A stretch of 64,000 nucleotides of DNA, taken from assembly GCF_002556545.1 (NCBI RefSeq), contig NZ_CP022685.1, positions 4,876,001-4,940,000 on the forward strand, written 5' to 3'. Made by a program: the position numbers and the translations under genes. Source of the stretch: Streptomyces formicae (GTDB lineage Bacteria; Actinomycetota; Actinomycetes; Streptomycetales; Streptomycetaceae). Positions 26,000 through 34,754 of the stretch are shown piece by piece. A model generated the notes under the pieces. The model was not told the origin of the DNA. It was given only the letters and a program-made list of their open reading frames with translations, and did no database searches. Each line of letters begins with the position of its first letter. The stretch's first letter is position 1.

Positions 26000-27031
26000 G
26001 TGAGCACCCTTCTGCCCGAGCCCGCGCGCCGCACCGCCGCCTGGTGCGTGGTCGCCCTCCTCGTCACCGGCGTGGCCGCCGTGGGGATCTGGCTCTGCGT
26101 CACCCTGAAGACGGCCGTCACGCCGGTGCTGCTCGCGCTGCTCGGGACCGCGCTCCTCGGTCCGCTCTACCGGCGGCTCGTCCGCATGAAGGTGCAGCGT
26201 TCGCTCGCCGCGGGGCTCACCTGCGCGGCCGTCGTCGCCGTCGTCGGCGGGGCCACCTACGTCGTGGTCAAGGCGCTGATCGACAGCGGCGACCAGATCA
26301 TCGCCTCCCTGAAGCAGGCCGCCACCGACCTGTCGAAGTACTTCGGCGCTGCGGGCACCTCGCTCGACGACATGGCGTCCAACGCCAAGGAGCTCTTCGG
26401 CAAGTTCGGCGGGACCGCCGCGTCCGGGGTGATCAGCGGGCTCAGCACCGTCGGCGAGATGATGGCGATGGCCGTCCTCGCGCTGCTCCTCGTCTTCTTC
26501 TTCCTGCGCGACTCGGAGCGCGCCATGGGCGCGCTGCGCTCGCTCGCCCCCGGTGGCAGCGCCGACACCATCGAGGCGATGGCGCGCCGCGCCTTCGAGG
26601 CCATCGAGGGCTTCATGCGGGGGACCACGATCATCGCGTTCATCGACGCCATCTGCATCACCGTGGGGCTGCTCGTGCTGCGGGTGCCGGGCGCGTGGGG
26701 GCTCGGCGCGCTCGTCTTCGTCGGCGCGTACATCCCCTACCTCGGGGCGTTCCTCTCCGGCGCGGTCGCCATCCTGGTCGCCCTCGCCGACCGGGGCTTC
26801 GCCATCGCGCTCTGGGCGCTCGGCGTGGTCCTCGCCGTGCAGGTGCTCGAAGGCCACATCCTCCAGCCGATGATCCAGAGCCGTACGGTGCAGATGCATC
26901 CGGCGCTGGTGATGCTGGCGATCACGGCGGGGGCGTCGGTGGCGGGGATCCTCGGCATGCTTCTCGCGGTGCCGTTGACGGCGGCGGCGTTCGGGATCTT
27001 CTCCGAACTGCGCGAGCGCTACGCCCCGTAA
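26000..27031 (+). CDS. AI-2E family (PerM-like) membrane transporter
   Basis: 343 residues with about eight transmembrane helices and the family pattern: paired N-terminal helices, an amphipathic extracytoplasmic region (about 85-145), FFFLRDSERAMGALRSLAP, RGTTIIAFIDAICITVGL and the C-terminal GHILQPMIQSRTVQMHPALVMLAI. Members export small molecules or ions, and the AI-2 link is historical. The GTG at 26000 directly abuts AGGAGG (25994-25999), leaving no normal spacer, so the true start may lie a few codons downstream or translation may be weak. It is convergent with the next gene, with nine bases between stops. Confidence 0.86.
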   Translation: MSTLLPEPARRTAAWCVVALLVTGVAAVGIWLCVTLKTAVTPVLLALLGTALLGPLYRRLVRMKVQRSLAAGLTCAAVVAVVGGATYVVVKALIDSGDQIIASLKQAATDLSKYFGAAGTSLDDMASNAKELFGKFGGTAASGVISGLSTVGEMMAMAVLALLLVFFFLRDSERAMGALRSLAPGGSADTIEAMARRAFEAIEGFMRGTTIIAFIDAICITVGLLVLRVPGAWGLGALVFVGAYIPYLGAFLSGAVAILVALADRGFAIALWALGVVLAVQVLEGHILQPMIQSRTVQMHPALVMLAITAGASVAGILGMLLAVPLTAAAFGIFSELRERYAP

Positions 27032-27040
27032 GGGGCCCCC

Positions 27041-29242
27041 TCAGAGGCCCTCCGCGTCGGACGCGCCCGCGTCCTCGTACAGTTCGAACCAGATGCTCTT
27101 GCCGTCGCCCCGTGGGTCCACGCCCCACGCTCCGGCCAGGAGCTCCATCAGGACCAAGCCCCGCCCGGACGAGGCCAGTTCGCCGGGGCGGCGCTTGTGG
27201 GGCAGGTCGTCGCTGCCGTCCGCGACCTCGGCGCGCAGGCGGCGGGCGCCCGGTTCGCCCGTGACCTCGGCGACCAGGAGCGCGTCGCCGTCGGTGTGCA
27301 CGAGGACGTTGGTGAGCATCTCCGAGACCATCAGGACGGCCGAGTCGACCTGGTCGGCGTCCGCCCAGTCGTGCAGCAGGTCCCGCAGGTGGCGGCGGGC
27401 GCCCGCGACGCGCTCCGGTTCGGCCTGGGCGACGGTCAGGACCGTGCGGCGCGCGTCCGTGTGCTGCTCGGTCCGGCCCGTCCTGCTCAGCAGGAGCACC
27501 GCTATGTCGTCCTCGCGCCGGTCGGCGAGCGGTCCCGTGGTGTGGTGCGAGGAGGGACCGTGCACGGCCTGCACGAGGGCGTCGGCGAGCCGCTCCAGAC
27601 CCTCGCCGTCGCCGGTCGCGCCCTCGGCGTCGTACTCGTACTCCTCCAGGATCGCCCTGATCCGCGCCCAGCCGCTGTCGAGGTCGTGGCCGCCGGTCTC
27701 GATGAGGCCGTCGGTGCAGATCAGCATCGTCTCGCCGGACTCCAGGACGAGGCGGGTCGTCGGATAGTCGGCGTCGGGGTCGATGCCCAGCGGCAGGCCG
27801 CCCGCGGTGGGGCGGAGCAGGACCGTTCCGTCACTCATGCGTATCGCGGGCTCCGGGTGGCCCGCGCGGGCCATCTCCAGGACGCCCGTGGCGGGGTCCG
27901 CCTCGACGTACAGGCAGGTCGCGAAGCGCGGGTCGTACTCGGTGGCCGCCGCCGTGCCGCTGCCGCTGGACCCGTAGGTGAGGGACTCCGTGATCCCGGA
28001 GAGGAAGCGGGTGGCGCGGGAGAGCACCGCGTCCGGGCGGTGGCCCTCGGAGGCGTACGCGCGCAGGGCGATCCGCAGCTGGCCCATCAGGCCCGCGGCG
28101 CGCACGTCGTGGCCCTGCACATCGCCGATGACGAAGGCGATGCGGCCGTTGGGCAGCGGGATCATGTCGTACCAGTCGCCGCCCACCTGGAGGCCGCCGC
28201 CGGTCGGCACATAGCGGGCGGCCACGCTCATGCCGGGGATCTTCGGCCCGAGCGTCGGCAGCATGGAGCGCTGGAGGCCCTCCGTCAGCTCCCGCTCGGA
28301 CTCCGCGACCCCGGCCCGCGAGAGGGCCTGCGCCAGCATCCGCGCGACCGTCGTCAGGACGGAGCGCTCGTCGGGCGTGAACGAGACGGGGTACGTGAAC
28401 GCGGCCATCCACGCGCCCATCGTGCGGCCCGCGACGGTCAGCGGCAGGAACGCCCAGGACTGCCGCTCGAAGCGGCTGGCCAGCGGCCAGGCGGCCGGAT
28501 AGCGCCTGCGGTAGTCCTCCGGCGTGGAGAGGTACACGGCGCGTCCCGTGCGGACCACCTCGGCGGCCGGGTAGTCGGTGTCCAGCGGCATCGCGGAGAA
28601 GGGGCCGTCGTCGCCGGGCTGGTGGCCGTGGTGCCCGATGATCGTCAGGCGCTCGCCCGCGACGCCGAAGACCGCGAGGCCGTCCGGCGAGAACCCCGGC
28701 ATGGAGAGCCCGGCGGCGACCCTGAGGACCTCCTCCGTGGACCGCGCCTCGGCGAGCGCGCGCCCCGCGTCGAGCAGGAACGCCTCGCGGGAGCGGCGCC
28801 AGTCGCCGGTGACGGGCGTGCGGGCGGCGGTGCCGGGGGCGGGCTCGGTGACTTCCTGGAGGGTGCCGATCAGTTCGTACGCCTCGGTAGCGTCGTGCAG
28901 CACGGGCTTGGAGCGGCTGCGGACGGTGCGCAGGACCCGGCGCCCCGTGTCGTCCATGATCCGCAGGCGGGCCTCGGCGAGGGTGCCCTCGGCGACGGCG
29001 AGCTGGACGGTGCCGTAGATCTCGTTCCAGTCGACCGGGTGGAAGCGGGAGCGCACGGCCGCCTCGGTGAGCGTCTGGGCGTGCGGGGGCAGGCCGAGCA
29101 GCCGGGCGGCCTCGGCGTCGAGCGTGACGGTCCCGGACGCGTTGTCCCAGCGCCACAGTCCGGTCGCGATGGCGGCCAGGACGTCCCGTACGGGAGGCAG
29201 GGAGTCGTCCCCCACCTGTAGGAGGGGATCGTCGGTGCGCAT
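27041..29242 (-). CDS. PAS-GAF-SpoIIE phosphatase with C-terminal HATPase kinase domain
   Basis: 733 residues. Order: PAS (about 15-130; LWRWDNASGTVTLDAEAARLLG), GAF (about 160-305), SpoIIE/PP2C phosphatase (about 325-570; VGGDWYDMIPLPNGRIAFVIGDVQGHD with metal-binding Asp residues, CTDGLIETGG, EDDIAVLLL), and an RsbW-like HATPase (about 595-720; SEMLTNVLVHTDG N-box, SSGRGLVLMELL). This Streptomyces-expanded class is thought to control anti-anti-sigma phosphorylation in a partner-switching route: the phosphatase removes and the kinase domain adds phosphate, or binds a sigma factor. No sigma or anti-sigma gene is adjacent. ATG 29242 has no strong ribosome site. Confidence 0.9.
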   Translation of the reverse strand: MRTDDPLLQVGDDSLPPVRDVLAAIATGLWRWDNASGTVTLDAEAARLLGLPPHAQTLTEAAVRSRFHPVDWNEIYGTVQLAVAEGTLAEARLRIMDDTGRRVLRTVRSRSKPVLHDATEAYELIGTLQEVTEPAPGTAARTPVTGDWRRSREAFLLDAGRALAEARSTEEVLRVAAGLSMPGFSPDGLAVFGVAGERLTIIGHHGHQPGDDGPFSAMPLDTDYPAAEVVRTGRAVYLSTPEDYRRRYPAAWPLASRFERQSWAFLPLTVAGRTMGAWMAAFTYPVSFTPDERSVLTTVARMLAQALSRAGVAESERELTEGLQRSMLPTLGPKIPGMSVAARYVPTGGGLQVGGDWYDMIPLPNGRIAFVIGDVQGHDVRAAGLMGQLRIALRAYASEGHRPDAVLSRATRFLSGITESLTYGSSGSGTAAATEYDPRFATCLYVEADPATGVLEMARAGHPEPAIRMSDGTVLLRPTAGGLPLGIDPDADYPTTRLVLESGETMLICTDGLIETGGHDLDSGWARIRAILEEYEYDAEGATGDGEGLERLADALVQAVHGPSSHHTTGPLADRREDDIAVLLLSRTGRTEQHTDARRTVLTVAQAEPERVAGARRHLRDLLHDWADADQVDSAVLMVSEMLTNVLVHTDGDALLVAEVTGEPGARRLRAEVADGSDDLPHKRRPGELASSGRGLVLMELLAGAWGVDPRGDGKSIWFELYEDAGASDAEGL

Positions 29243-29407
29243 TGACCCACTTTAGGAAGATGTACAGGGAAGGCGCCACCGAGCCCCGTCGTTCCCGGGG
29301 CCCCGGGAGGGTGGCGCCCGCGGATATCCGGAAACCGATCTTCGACCGGACGGTAGCCTTGGGGAGGTCTGCTCTCTCCCCTATTCGCGAAGACTGGATG
29401 AACGACG

Positions 29408-31186
29408 ATGCATCGGTACAGGTCCCACACCTGCGGCGAGCTCCGCGCCTCTGACGTCGGCACCGACGTCCGGCTGAGCGGCTGGCTGCACAATCGCCGA
29501 GACCTGGGCGGCATTCTGTTCATCGATCTCCGCGATCACTACGGCATCACGCAGCTCGTGGCCCGTCCGGGCACCAAGGCCGCCGAGGTCCTGGACAAGC
29601 TGTCCAAGGAGACGGTCGTCCGGGTCGACGGCAAGGTCGTCTCGCGCGGCACGGACAACGTGAACCCGGAGCTGCCGACCGGCGAGGTCGAGATCGAGGC
29701 GAGCGAGGTCGAGGTGCTCGGCGCCGCGGGCCCCCTCCCCTTCACGATCAACGCCGAGGACGGCGTGAACGAGGAGCGGCGCCTGGAGTACCGCTTCCTG
29801 GACCTGCGCCGCGAGCGCATGCACCGCAACATCATGCTGCGGTCCTCGGTCATCGCCTCGATCCGCTCGAAGATGGTCGCGCTCGGCTTCAACGAGATGG
29901 CGACGCCGATCCTGACCGCGACGTCCCCCGAGGGCGCCCGCGACTTCGTCGTCCCCTCCCGCCTGAACCCCGGCAAGTTCTACGCGCTGCCGCAGGCCCC
30001 GCAGCAGTTCAAGCAGCTGCTCATGATCTCGGGCTTCGACCGCTACTTCCAGATCGCACCGTGCTTCCGCGACGAGGACGCGCGCGCCGACCGCTCGCCG
30101 GGCGAGTTCTACCAGCTCGACGTCGAGATGAGCTTCGTGGAGCAGGAAGACGTCTTCCAGCCCATCGAGAAGCTCATGACCGAGCTCTTCACGGAGTACG
30201 GCGGCGGCCGCGAGGTCACCTCGCCGTTCCCGCGCATCCCGTTCCGCGAGTCGATGCTGAAGTACGGCAACGACAAGCCCGACCTGCGCGCCAAGCTCGA
30301 ACTGACCGACATCACGGACGTCTTCGAGGGCTCCGAGTTCAAGGCGTTCGCGGGCAAGCACGTGCGCGCCCTTCCGGTGCCGGACACGGCGTCGCAGTCC
30401 CGCAAGTTCTTCGACGGCCTCGGTGACTACGCGGTCGAGCAGGGCGCGAAGGGCCTGGCCTGGGTGCGCGTCGCCGAGGACGGTTCGCTGACGGGCCCGA
30501 TCGCCAAGTTCCTGACCGAGGCGAACGTGGAGGAGCTCACCAAGCGCCTCTCGCTGGCCCCGGGCCACGCCGTCTTCTTCGGCGCGGGCGAGTTCGACGA
30601 GGTCTCCAAGATCATGTCGGCCGTGCGCGTCGAGGCCGCCAAGCGCGCCGGGCACTTCGAGGAGGGCGTCTTCCGCTTCTGCTGGATCGTCGACTTCCCG
30701 ATGTACGAGAAGGACGAGGAGACGGGTCGCATCGACTTCTCCCACAACCCCTTCTCGATGCCCCAGGGCGGCATGAAGGACCTGGAGGAGAAGGACCCGC
30801 TGGACATCCTCGCCTGGCAGTACGACATCGTCTGCAACGGCATCGAGCTGTCCTCCGGCGCGATCCGCAACCACGAGCCCGACGTCATGCTCAAGGCCTT
30901 CGAGATCGCGGGCTACGACGCGGAGACCGTCGAGCACGAGTTCGCGGGCATGTTGAAGGCGTTCCGCCTCGGCGCCCCGCCGCACGGTGGCATCGCGCCC
31001 GGCGTCGACCGCATCGTCATGCTCCTCGCGGACGAGCCGAACATCCGCGAGACGATCTCCTTCCCGCTCAACGGGAACGCGCAGGACCTGATGATGGGGG
31101 CGCCGACGGAGCTTGATGAGGCGCGGCTGCGTGAGCTGAACATTTCGCTGCGCAAGCCTGTGGCGCAGAAGCCTGCGGCGCAGTAG
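29408..31186 (+). CDS. aspS: Aspartyl-tRNA synthetase
   Basis: 592 residues. N-terminal OB-fold anticodon-binding domain (about 1-110), class II catalytic core with motif 2 FRDEDARADRSPGEFYQLD, the bacterial GAD insertion (about 290-420) and motif 3 GIAPGVDRIVMLL. It charges tRNA-Asp. The residue that distinguishes discriminating from non-discriminating enzymes is Leu33 (RRDLGG), as in E. coli (Leu30), rather than the His of non-discriminating enzymes. The opening MHRYRSHTC and the motif-2 region look like alphaproteobacterial AspRS more than other actinobacterial ones I recall. A terminator follows. Confidence 0.95.
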   Translation: MHRYRSHTCGELRASDVGTDVRLSGWLHNRRDLGGILFIDLRDHYGITQLVARPGTKAAEVLDKLSKETVVRVDGKVVSRGTDNVNPELPTGEVEIEASEVEVLGAAGPLPFTINAEDGVNEERRLEYRFLDLRRERMHRNIMLRSSVIASIRSKMVALGFNEMATPILTATSPEGARDFVVPSRLNPGKFYALPQAPQQFKQLLMISGFDRYFQIAPCFRDEDARADRSPGEFYQLDVEMSFVEQEDVFQPIEKLMTELFTEYGGGREVTSPFPRIPFRESMLKYGNDKPDLRAKLELTDITDVFEGSEFKAFAGKHVRALPVPDTASQSRKFFDGLGDYAVEQGAKGLAWVRVAEDGSLTGPIAKFLTEANVEELTKRLSLAPGHAVFFGAGEFDEVSKIMSAVRVEAAKRAGHFEEGVFRFCWIVDFPMYEKDEETGRIDFSHNPFSMPQGGMKDLEEKDPLDILAWQYDIVCNGIELSSGAIRNHEPDVMLKAFEIAGYDAETVEHEFAGMLKAFRLGAPPHGGIAPGVDRIVMLLADEPNIRETISFPLNGNAQDLMMGAPTELDEARLRELNISLRKPVAQKPAAQ

Positions 31187-31199
31187 CGGATGTGGGTGA

Positions 31200-31230
31200 G
31201 GCCCCCCGGAACTTGGTGTTCCGGGGGGCC
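31200..31230. terminator. aspS terminator
   Basis: A perfect 13-bp stem (GGCCCCCCGGAAC / GTTCCGGGGGGCC) with loop TTGGT, followed by TCTTGCT, 13 bases after the aspS stop. Confidence 0.9.
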
Positions 31231-31275
31231 TCTTGCTGTCCGGGTTCCTTTTTGGCTGCGGGTGCGTGGGGGCTG

Positions 31276-31350
31276 GGCGCGCAGTTCCCCGCGCCCCTTG
31301 CGGAGTTCCCCGCGCCCCCTGCGCAGTTCCCCGCGCCCCTTATAGGGTCG
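31276..31350. repeat. Triple interspersed GC-rich repeat
   Basis: Three consecutive GCAGTTCCCCGCGCCCC-type units (the middle one reads GGAGTTCCCCGCG) lie between aspS and the small minus-strand ORF. This looks like local tandem expansion of the common element. Confidence 0.75.
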
Positions 31351-31356
31351 TGCTGC

Positions 31357-31536
31357 TCAAGCTGCGTGTGTCGAGGAGGACTTGGCCTCTGCCTCGGCCC
31401 ATTCCGTGACCAGGCGTTCGTACACCAGGCGTTCGTCGGGGCGGAGGCGGCCGCCGGCGCCCAGCCAGAGCGCACGGATCTCCTCGTTGACCTCGTCGGC
31501 GGTGCGCCGCCGGTCGGGAGAGGGAGTCGTGGCCAT
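31357..31536 (-). CDS. Small 59-residue hypothetical protein
   Basis: An ORF of 60 codons from ATG 31536 to TGA. It reads MATTPSPDRRRTADEV and goes on as a helical, charged protein (NEEIRALWLGAGG, LVYERLVTEWAEAEA). Codon use has the strong GC third-position bias of real genes, and the composition (alternating charged and aliphatic residues) supports a folded small helical protein. No strong ribosome site is seen. It sits between the aspS terminator/repeat and a TetR gene. Family unknown. Confidence 0.6.
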   Translation of the reverse strand: MATTPSPDRRRTADEVNEEIRALWLGAGGRLRPDERLVYERLVTEWAEAEAKSSSTHAA

Positions 31537-31627
31537 GTGGTGAAGCTTACGTAGGAGAGTGTGAAGGCGCCGTCAATTTGCGCTGCCTCTCCGCATGACT
31601 TAGCTCACCGTGATCCATTTTCGGGTT

Positions 31628-32338
31628 TCAACTGGCTGAAAGCCGTACGGTCAGACCGTCGAGGACCCGCTGAAGGCCGTAGTCGAAGGTCTCGTCCCGG
31701 GTCTTCTCGGGATCCCGCGCCCGCCGGTCCGCCTCGCCCTCGCCCGCACCCGCGCCCCGCAGGCTCTCCGCGAACTCCCGCTCGGTCTTGCCGCTGCGCG
31801 CGATCAGCGACAGGTACGCGGCCTCGCTGGTGGCCATCCCGATGATGTACGAGATGACGGTGCTCATGGCCTGCTCGGTCTCGTCGGCGGGGAAGCCCGC
31901 CGTCGCGTACACGGCGGTCATCCGCTCGGACATCCTCGTCACGTTCGGGCCGAGGTGGATCAGGCCGACCTGGCCGAGCACCGAGGCGACCCACGGGTGC
32001 CGCAGGATCATCGCGCGCAGGCTGTACGCGCTGTGGACGGAGGCCGCGCGCCAGCCCGTGGCGTCGTCGGCCGAGGGCACGTCGAGCTCGCCGTAGACCT
32101 CGTCGACGACCAGCTCGATGAGCTCGTCCTTGTTGGCGACGTGCCGGTAGAGGGAGGTGGCGCCCGCGTCGAGGCGGGTGCCGAGCTTGCGCATGCTCAG
32201 CGCCTCCAGGCCGTCCGCGTCGAGCAGTTGGACGGCCTCGGCGACGATCTGCTCGCGGCTCAACTGCTCGCGCTGGCGGCGCGGGCGGGTCCAGACCGAG
32301 GCGATCTCGGGGGCATCGGGCTTCTGACCGGCGGGCAT
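31628..32338 (-). CDS. TetR-family regulator (TetR-C/AcrR type)
   Basis: 236 residues from ATG 32338, with AGGAGGT eight bases upstream. Between an N-terminal 30-residue lead and residue ~80 lies the HTH: LSREQIVAEAVQLLDADGLEALSMRKLGTRLDAGATSLYRHVANKDELIE. The C-terminal half matches the tetracycline-repressor-like ligand domain. It is divergent from a beta-lactamase-fold gene, and the 139-bp gap holds TTGCGCA/TGCGCAA inverted repeats around the promoter, so it most likely represses that gene and itself. Confidence 0.88.
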   Translation of the reverse strand: MPAGQKPDAPEIASVWTRPRRQREQLSREQIVAEAVQLLDADGLEALSMRKLGTRLDAGATSLYRHVANKDELIELVVDEVYGELDVPSADDATGWRAASVHSAYSLRAMILRHPWVASVLGQVGLIHLGPNVTRMSERMTAVYATAGFPADETEQAMSTVISYIIGMATSEAAYLSLIARSGKTEREFAESLRGAGAGEGEADRRARDPEKTRDETFDYGLQRVLDGLTVRLSAS

Positions 32339-32382
32339 GGCGGACCTCCTGGTGATGGGCGACTGTCCCCCGCCCCACGGTA

Positions 32383-32438
32383 GCGCACACCGTTCGCATC
32401 TTGCGCACGGCGATCCCCATGCGTACAGTGTGCGCAAG
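32383..32438. promoter_or_regulatory. Divergent promoter and TetR operator region
   Basis: TTGCGC (32401-32406) and TACAGT (32424-32429) with a 17-bp spacer form a -35/-10 pair for the plus-strand gene. TTGCGCA (32401-32407) is inverted at TGCGCAA (32431-32437), and GCGCACAC (32383-32390) at GTGTGCGC (32428-32435). The repeats overlap both promoter hexamers, as expected for repressor sites. Confidence 0.6.
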
Positions 32439-32477
32439 AAGAGCACGACGTACGCACCGCTGATCGTGGAGGATCCC

Positions 32478-33872
32478 ATGCCGGAGAAGAAGTTCGACCT
32501 CGCGCACTGGCAGGCCCGTTTCGACGCGCTGCGTGCCCGTCACCACGTCCCGGGCGCCGCGCTCGCGGTCCTGGTCGACGGGGAGATCCACGAGCTGGCG
32601 AGCGGCGTGCTGCATGCCGGGACGGGTGTGGAGGTGACCACGGACTCGGTGTTCCAGTCCGGTTCGATCGCCAAGATCTACACGGCGACGCTGATCATGC
32701 GCCTCGCCGACGAGGGCCAACTGGACCTGGACGCACCGGTGAAGGAGCTGCTCCCCGAGTTCGAGACGGCCGACGCGGAGGCCACGCGGACCATCACCAC
32801 CCGGCAACTCCTCTCCCACACCAGCGGGTTGACCTGCGACTTCACCTATGACGCCGGGCGCGGTGACGACTGTCTGGCGCGGTACGTCGAGGCGGCGGAG
32901 GGCGTGGCCATGGACTGCGCGCCCGGCACCGCGATCTCCTACAGCAGCCTCGGCTACAACGTCCTCGGCCGGATCGTCGAGGTGCTGACGGGCACGACGT
33001 GGGACCGGGCACTCAAGGACCGCCTCTTCGAGCCGCTCGGCCTGGAGCGCTCCATGACGCTCCCCGAGGAAGCCCTCTCGTACCGCGTCGCGATGAGCCA
33101 CCTCGGCGAGCCCGGCCAGTACCCCGAACCGGCCCCCGCCTGGGACTTGATGCCGCGATCCGCCGGTCCGTACGGCCGGGTCATCGTCTCCGCGGGTGAC
33201 GTGGCGCGCCTTGCCCAGATGCACCTCGACGGCGGCACGGCGGCCGACGGCACCCGGATCCTGTCCACGGGTGCCGTCGAGGAGATGCGCCGCCGCGTGG
33301 TCGACGTGCCCGACAAGTGGACGGTCAGCTCGGACGGTTGGGGCCTCGGCTGGACCCTCTACGACTGGGACGGCGTCACGGGCTACGGCCACGACGGCGC
33401 GGCGATCGGTCAGTACGGCTATCTGCGCGTGGTCCCCCACGCGGGCGTGGCCGTCGTCCTGCTCACCAACGGCGGCGGGGCGCGCGAGCTGTACGGGGCG
33501 CTCTTCCGCGAGCTGCTCGCCGCGCTCGCCGACGTGCGGATGCCGGACGCCTTCGAGCCGCCCGCGCGGCCGCCCGTCGTGGACTTCTCGCGCCACGTGG
33601 GGCGTTACGAGCGCGCGGGCGTCGTCATCACGGTCTCCGAGCGGGACGGGTCGCCCCACCTCGTCTACGAGTTCGTGGACGGCATGAAGGACTTCTCGCC
33701 CGCGCTCGAAGTGGACCTCCACCCCGTGACCCAGTCCGTGTACGCGGGCACCGGCGCGGGCCCCTCCTTCAGCGAGGGCTACATGCCGGTGGTCTTCGCG
33801 ACCCTGTCCGACGGCACGGAGTGCTGCTACGTCGGGATGCGGGTGGCGCCGAAGGTGATCACCGCTTCTTGA
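32478..33872 (+). CDS. Beta-lactamase-fold serine hydrolase (class C / EstB-like esterase)
   Basis: 464 residues from ATG 32478 with GGAGGA upstream. Motif SxxK is SIAK at Ser63-Lys66; the second motif is YSS at 155-157 (YxN in true AmpC), and the third is GHDGAAIG. No signal peptide is visible, which argues for a cytoplasmic esterase or peptidase rather than a secreted lactamase. The C-terminal ~110 residues form an extra beta domain. It is controlled by the divergent TetR gene by position. Its last 14 bases overlap the end of the convergent reductase gene. Confidence 0.87.
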   Translation: MPEKKFDLAHWQARFDALRARHHVPGAALAVLVDGEIHELASGVLHAGTGVEVTTDSVFQSGSIAKIYTATLIMRLADEGQLDLDAPVKELLPEFETADAEATRTITTRQLLSHTSGLTCDFTYDAGRGDDCLARYVEAAEGVAMDCAPGTAISYSSLGYNVLGRIVEVLTGTTWDRALKDRLFEPLGLERSMTLPEEALSYRVAMSHLGEPGQYPEPAPAWDLMPRSAGPYGRVIVSAGDVARLAQMHLDGGTAADGTRILSTGAVEEMRRRVVDVPDKWTVSSDGWGLGWTLYDWDGVTGYGHDGAAIGQYGYLRVVPHAGVAVVLLTNGGGARELYGALFRELLAALADVRMPDAFEPPARPPVVDFSRHVGRYERAGVVITVSERDGSPHLVYEFVDGMKDFSPALEVDLHPVTQSVYAGTGAGPSFSEGYMPVVFATLSDGTECCYVGMRVAPKVITAS

Positions 33873-34734
33873 GGAGTTCCACCGCCCAGGAGAAGCTGTC
33901 CGCGCCGTGCCCCGCCTCGACCACGCGGCGGAAGACGTCGTGGACGGCAGCGGGGAAGGCCGTGTCCACGCCCGCGTCCGACGCCGTGTGGACGACGTGC
34001 TCCATGCTGGCCAGGCCCATCGAGGCGCGGTCGACGTCGCCCGCGTGGTTGCCCGCGTCGACGCGGGACGCGTAGAAGTCGATGAAGTGGCCCATGCCCG
34101 CGAAGTTCTCGGTAACGTACGGGGCGATCTCCCGGGCCTGGATGCCGTGCGCGCCCGCCACGGCGACGGCCTGCCAGTAGGCGACCATCGCGGGCCAGAA
34201 GATGAACATGTTGAGCTGGTACATCAGCGCCGCGAGCCCCTGGTCGTCGCCCCGGTAGTCGCTCTTGCCGGTGATGACCTCAAGGGTGGCCCGGTGCGCG
34301 TCGTACGCCTCGCGCGGTCCGCTGTAGAAGGTCGACGTGTCCGGGGTGCCGATCAGCGGCGGCGGGCACAGGACGCCACCGGTGAGGTGGGTGCCGCCGA
34401 GTTCGGCCACCCACCGCGCGCCCGCCCGCGCCTTCTCCGGGGTGTCCGAGCTGAGGTTCACCAGGGTGCGGCCCGCGACGGCGTCCTTGGCGGGTTCGAG
34501 GATCGCGTACATCGCGTCGAAGTCGGTGAGGCTGAGAATCACCAACTCAGCGGCGGACAGGGCCTGTTCGGCGGTGGGGGCGAGGGTGGCGCCGCGTGCC
34601 ACGAGGGCGTCGGCGCGGGAGGGGGTGCGGTTCCAGAGAGTGACGTCGTAGCCCCGGTCGAGGTAGGCGGCGGCCATGGCCTGGCCCATGGGGCCCAGGC
34701 CGATGATGGTGACGGACTGTGATGCGTGCGGCAT
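33859..34734 (-). CDS. NAD(P)-dependent beta-hydroxyacid dehydrogenase / imine reductase-like protein
   Basis: 291 residues. N-terminal Rossmann fold with GLGPMGQAMAAAY (about 12-24) and NRTPSRADALV at the end of strand 2, which favours NADPH. The all-helical C-terminal domain is of the 6-phosphogluconate-dehydrogenase-like type; the GGVLCPPPLIGTPDTSTFYSG segment and absence of the catalytic Lys of true hydroxyacid dehydrogenases resemble imine reductases and reductive aminases. Substrate unknown. It is divergent from a TetR gene across two copies of a 16-bp operator, so inducible by that regulator's ligand. Confidence 0.85.
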   Translation of the reverse strand: MPHASQSVTIIGLGPMGQAMAAAYLDRGYDVTLWNRTPSRADALVARGATLAPTAEQALSAAELVILSLTDFDAMYAILEPAKDAVAGRTLVNLSSDTPEKARAGARWVAELGGTHLTGGVLCPPPLIGTPDTSTFYSGPREAYDAHRATLEVITGKSDYRGDDQGLAALMYQLNMFIFWPAMVAYWQAVAVAGAHGIQAREIAPYVTENFAGMGHFIDFYASRVDAGNHAGDVDRASMGLASMEHVVHTASDAGVDTAFPAAVHDVFRRVVEAGHGADSFSWAVELLKKR

Positions 34735-34754
34735 GTGTGACTCCGTATGGCTAC

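Noticed and set aside
27197..29221. 674-codon plus-strand frame opposite the SpoIIE-type gene
   Set aside because: Third-position pattern fits the minus-strand gene and the translation shows no family features.
29381..30985. Long minus-strand frame antisense to aspS
   Set aside because: Low-information Leu/Arg/Asp-rich translation opposite a certain synthetase gene.
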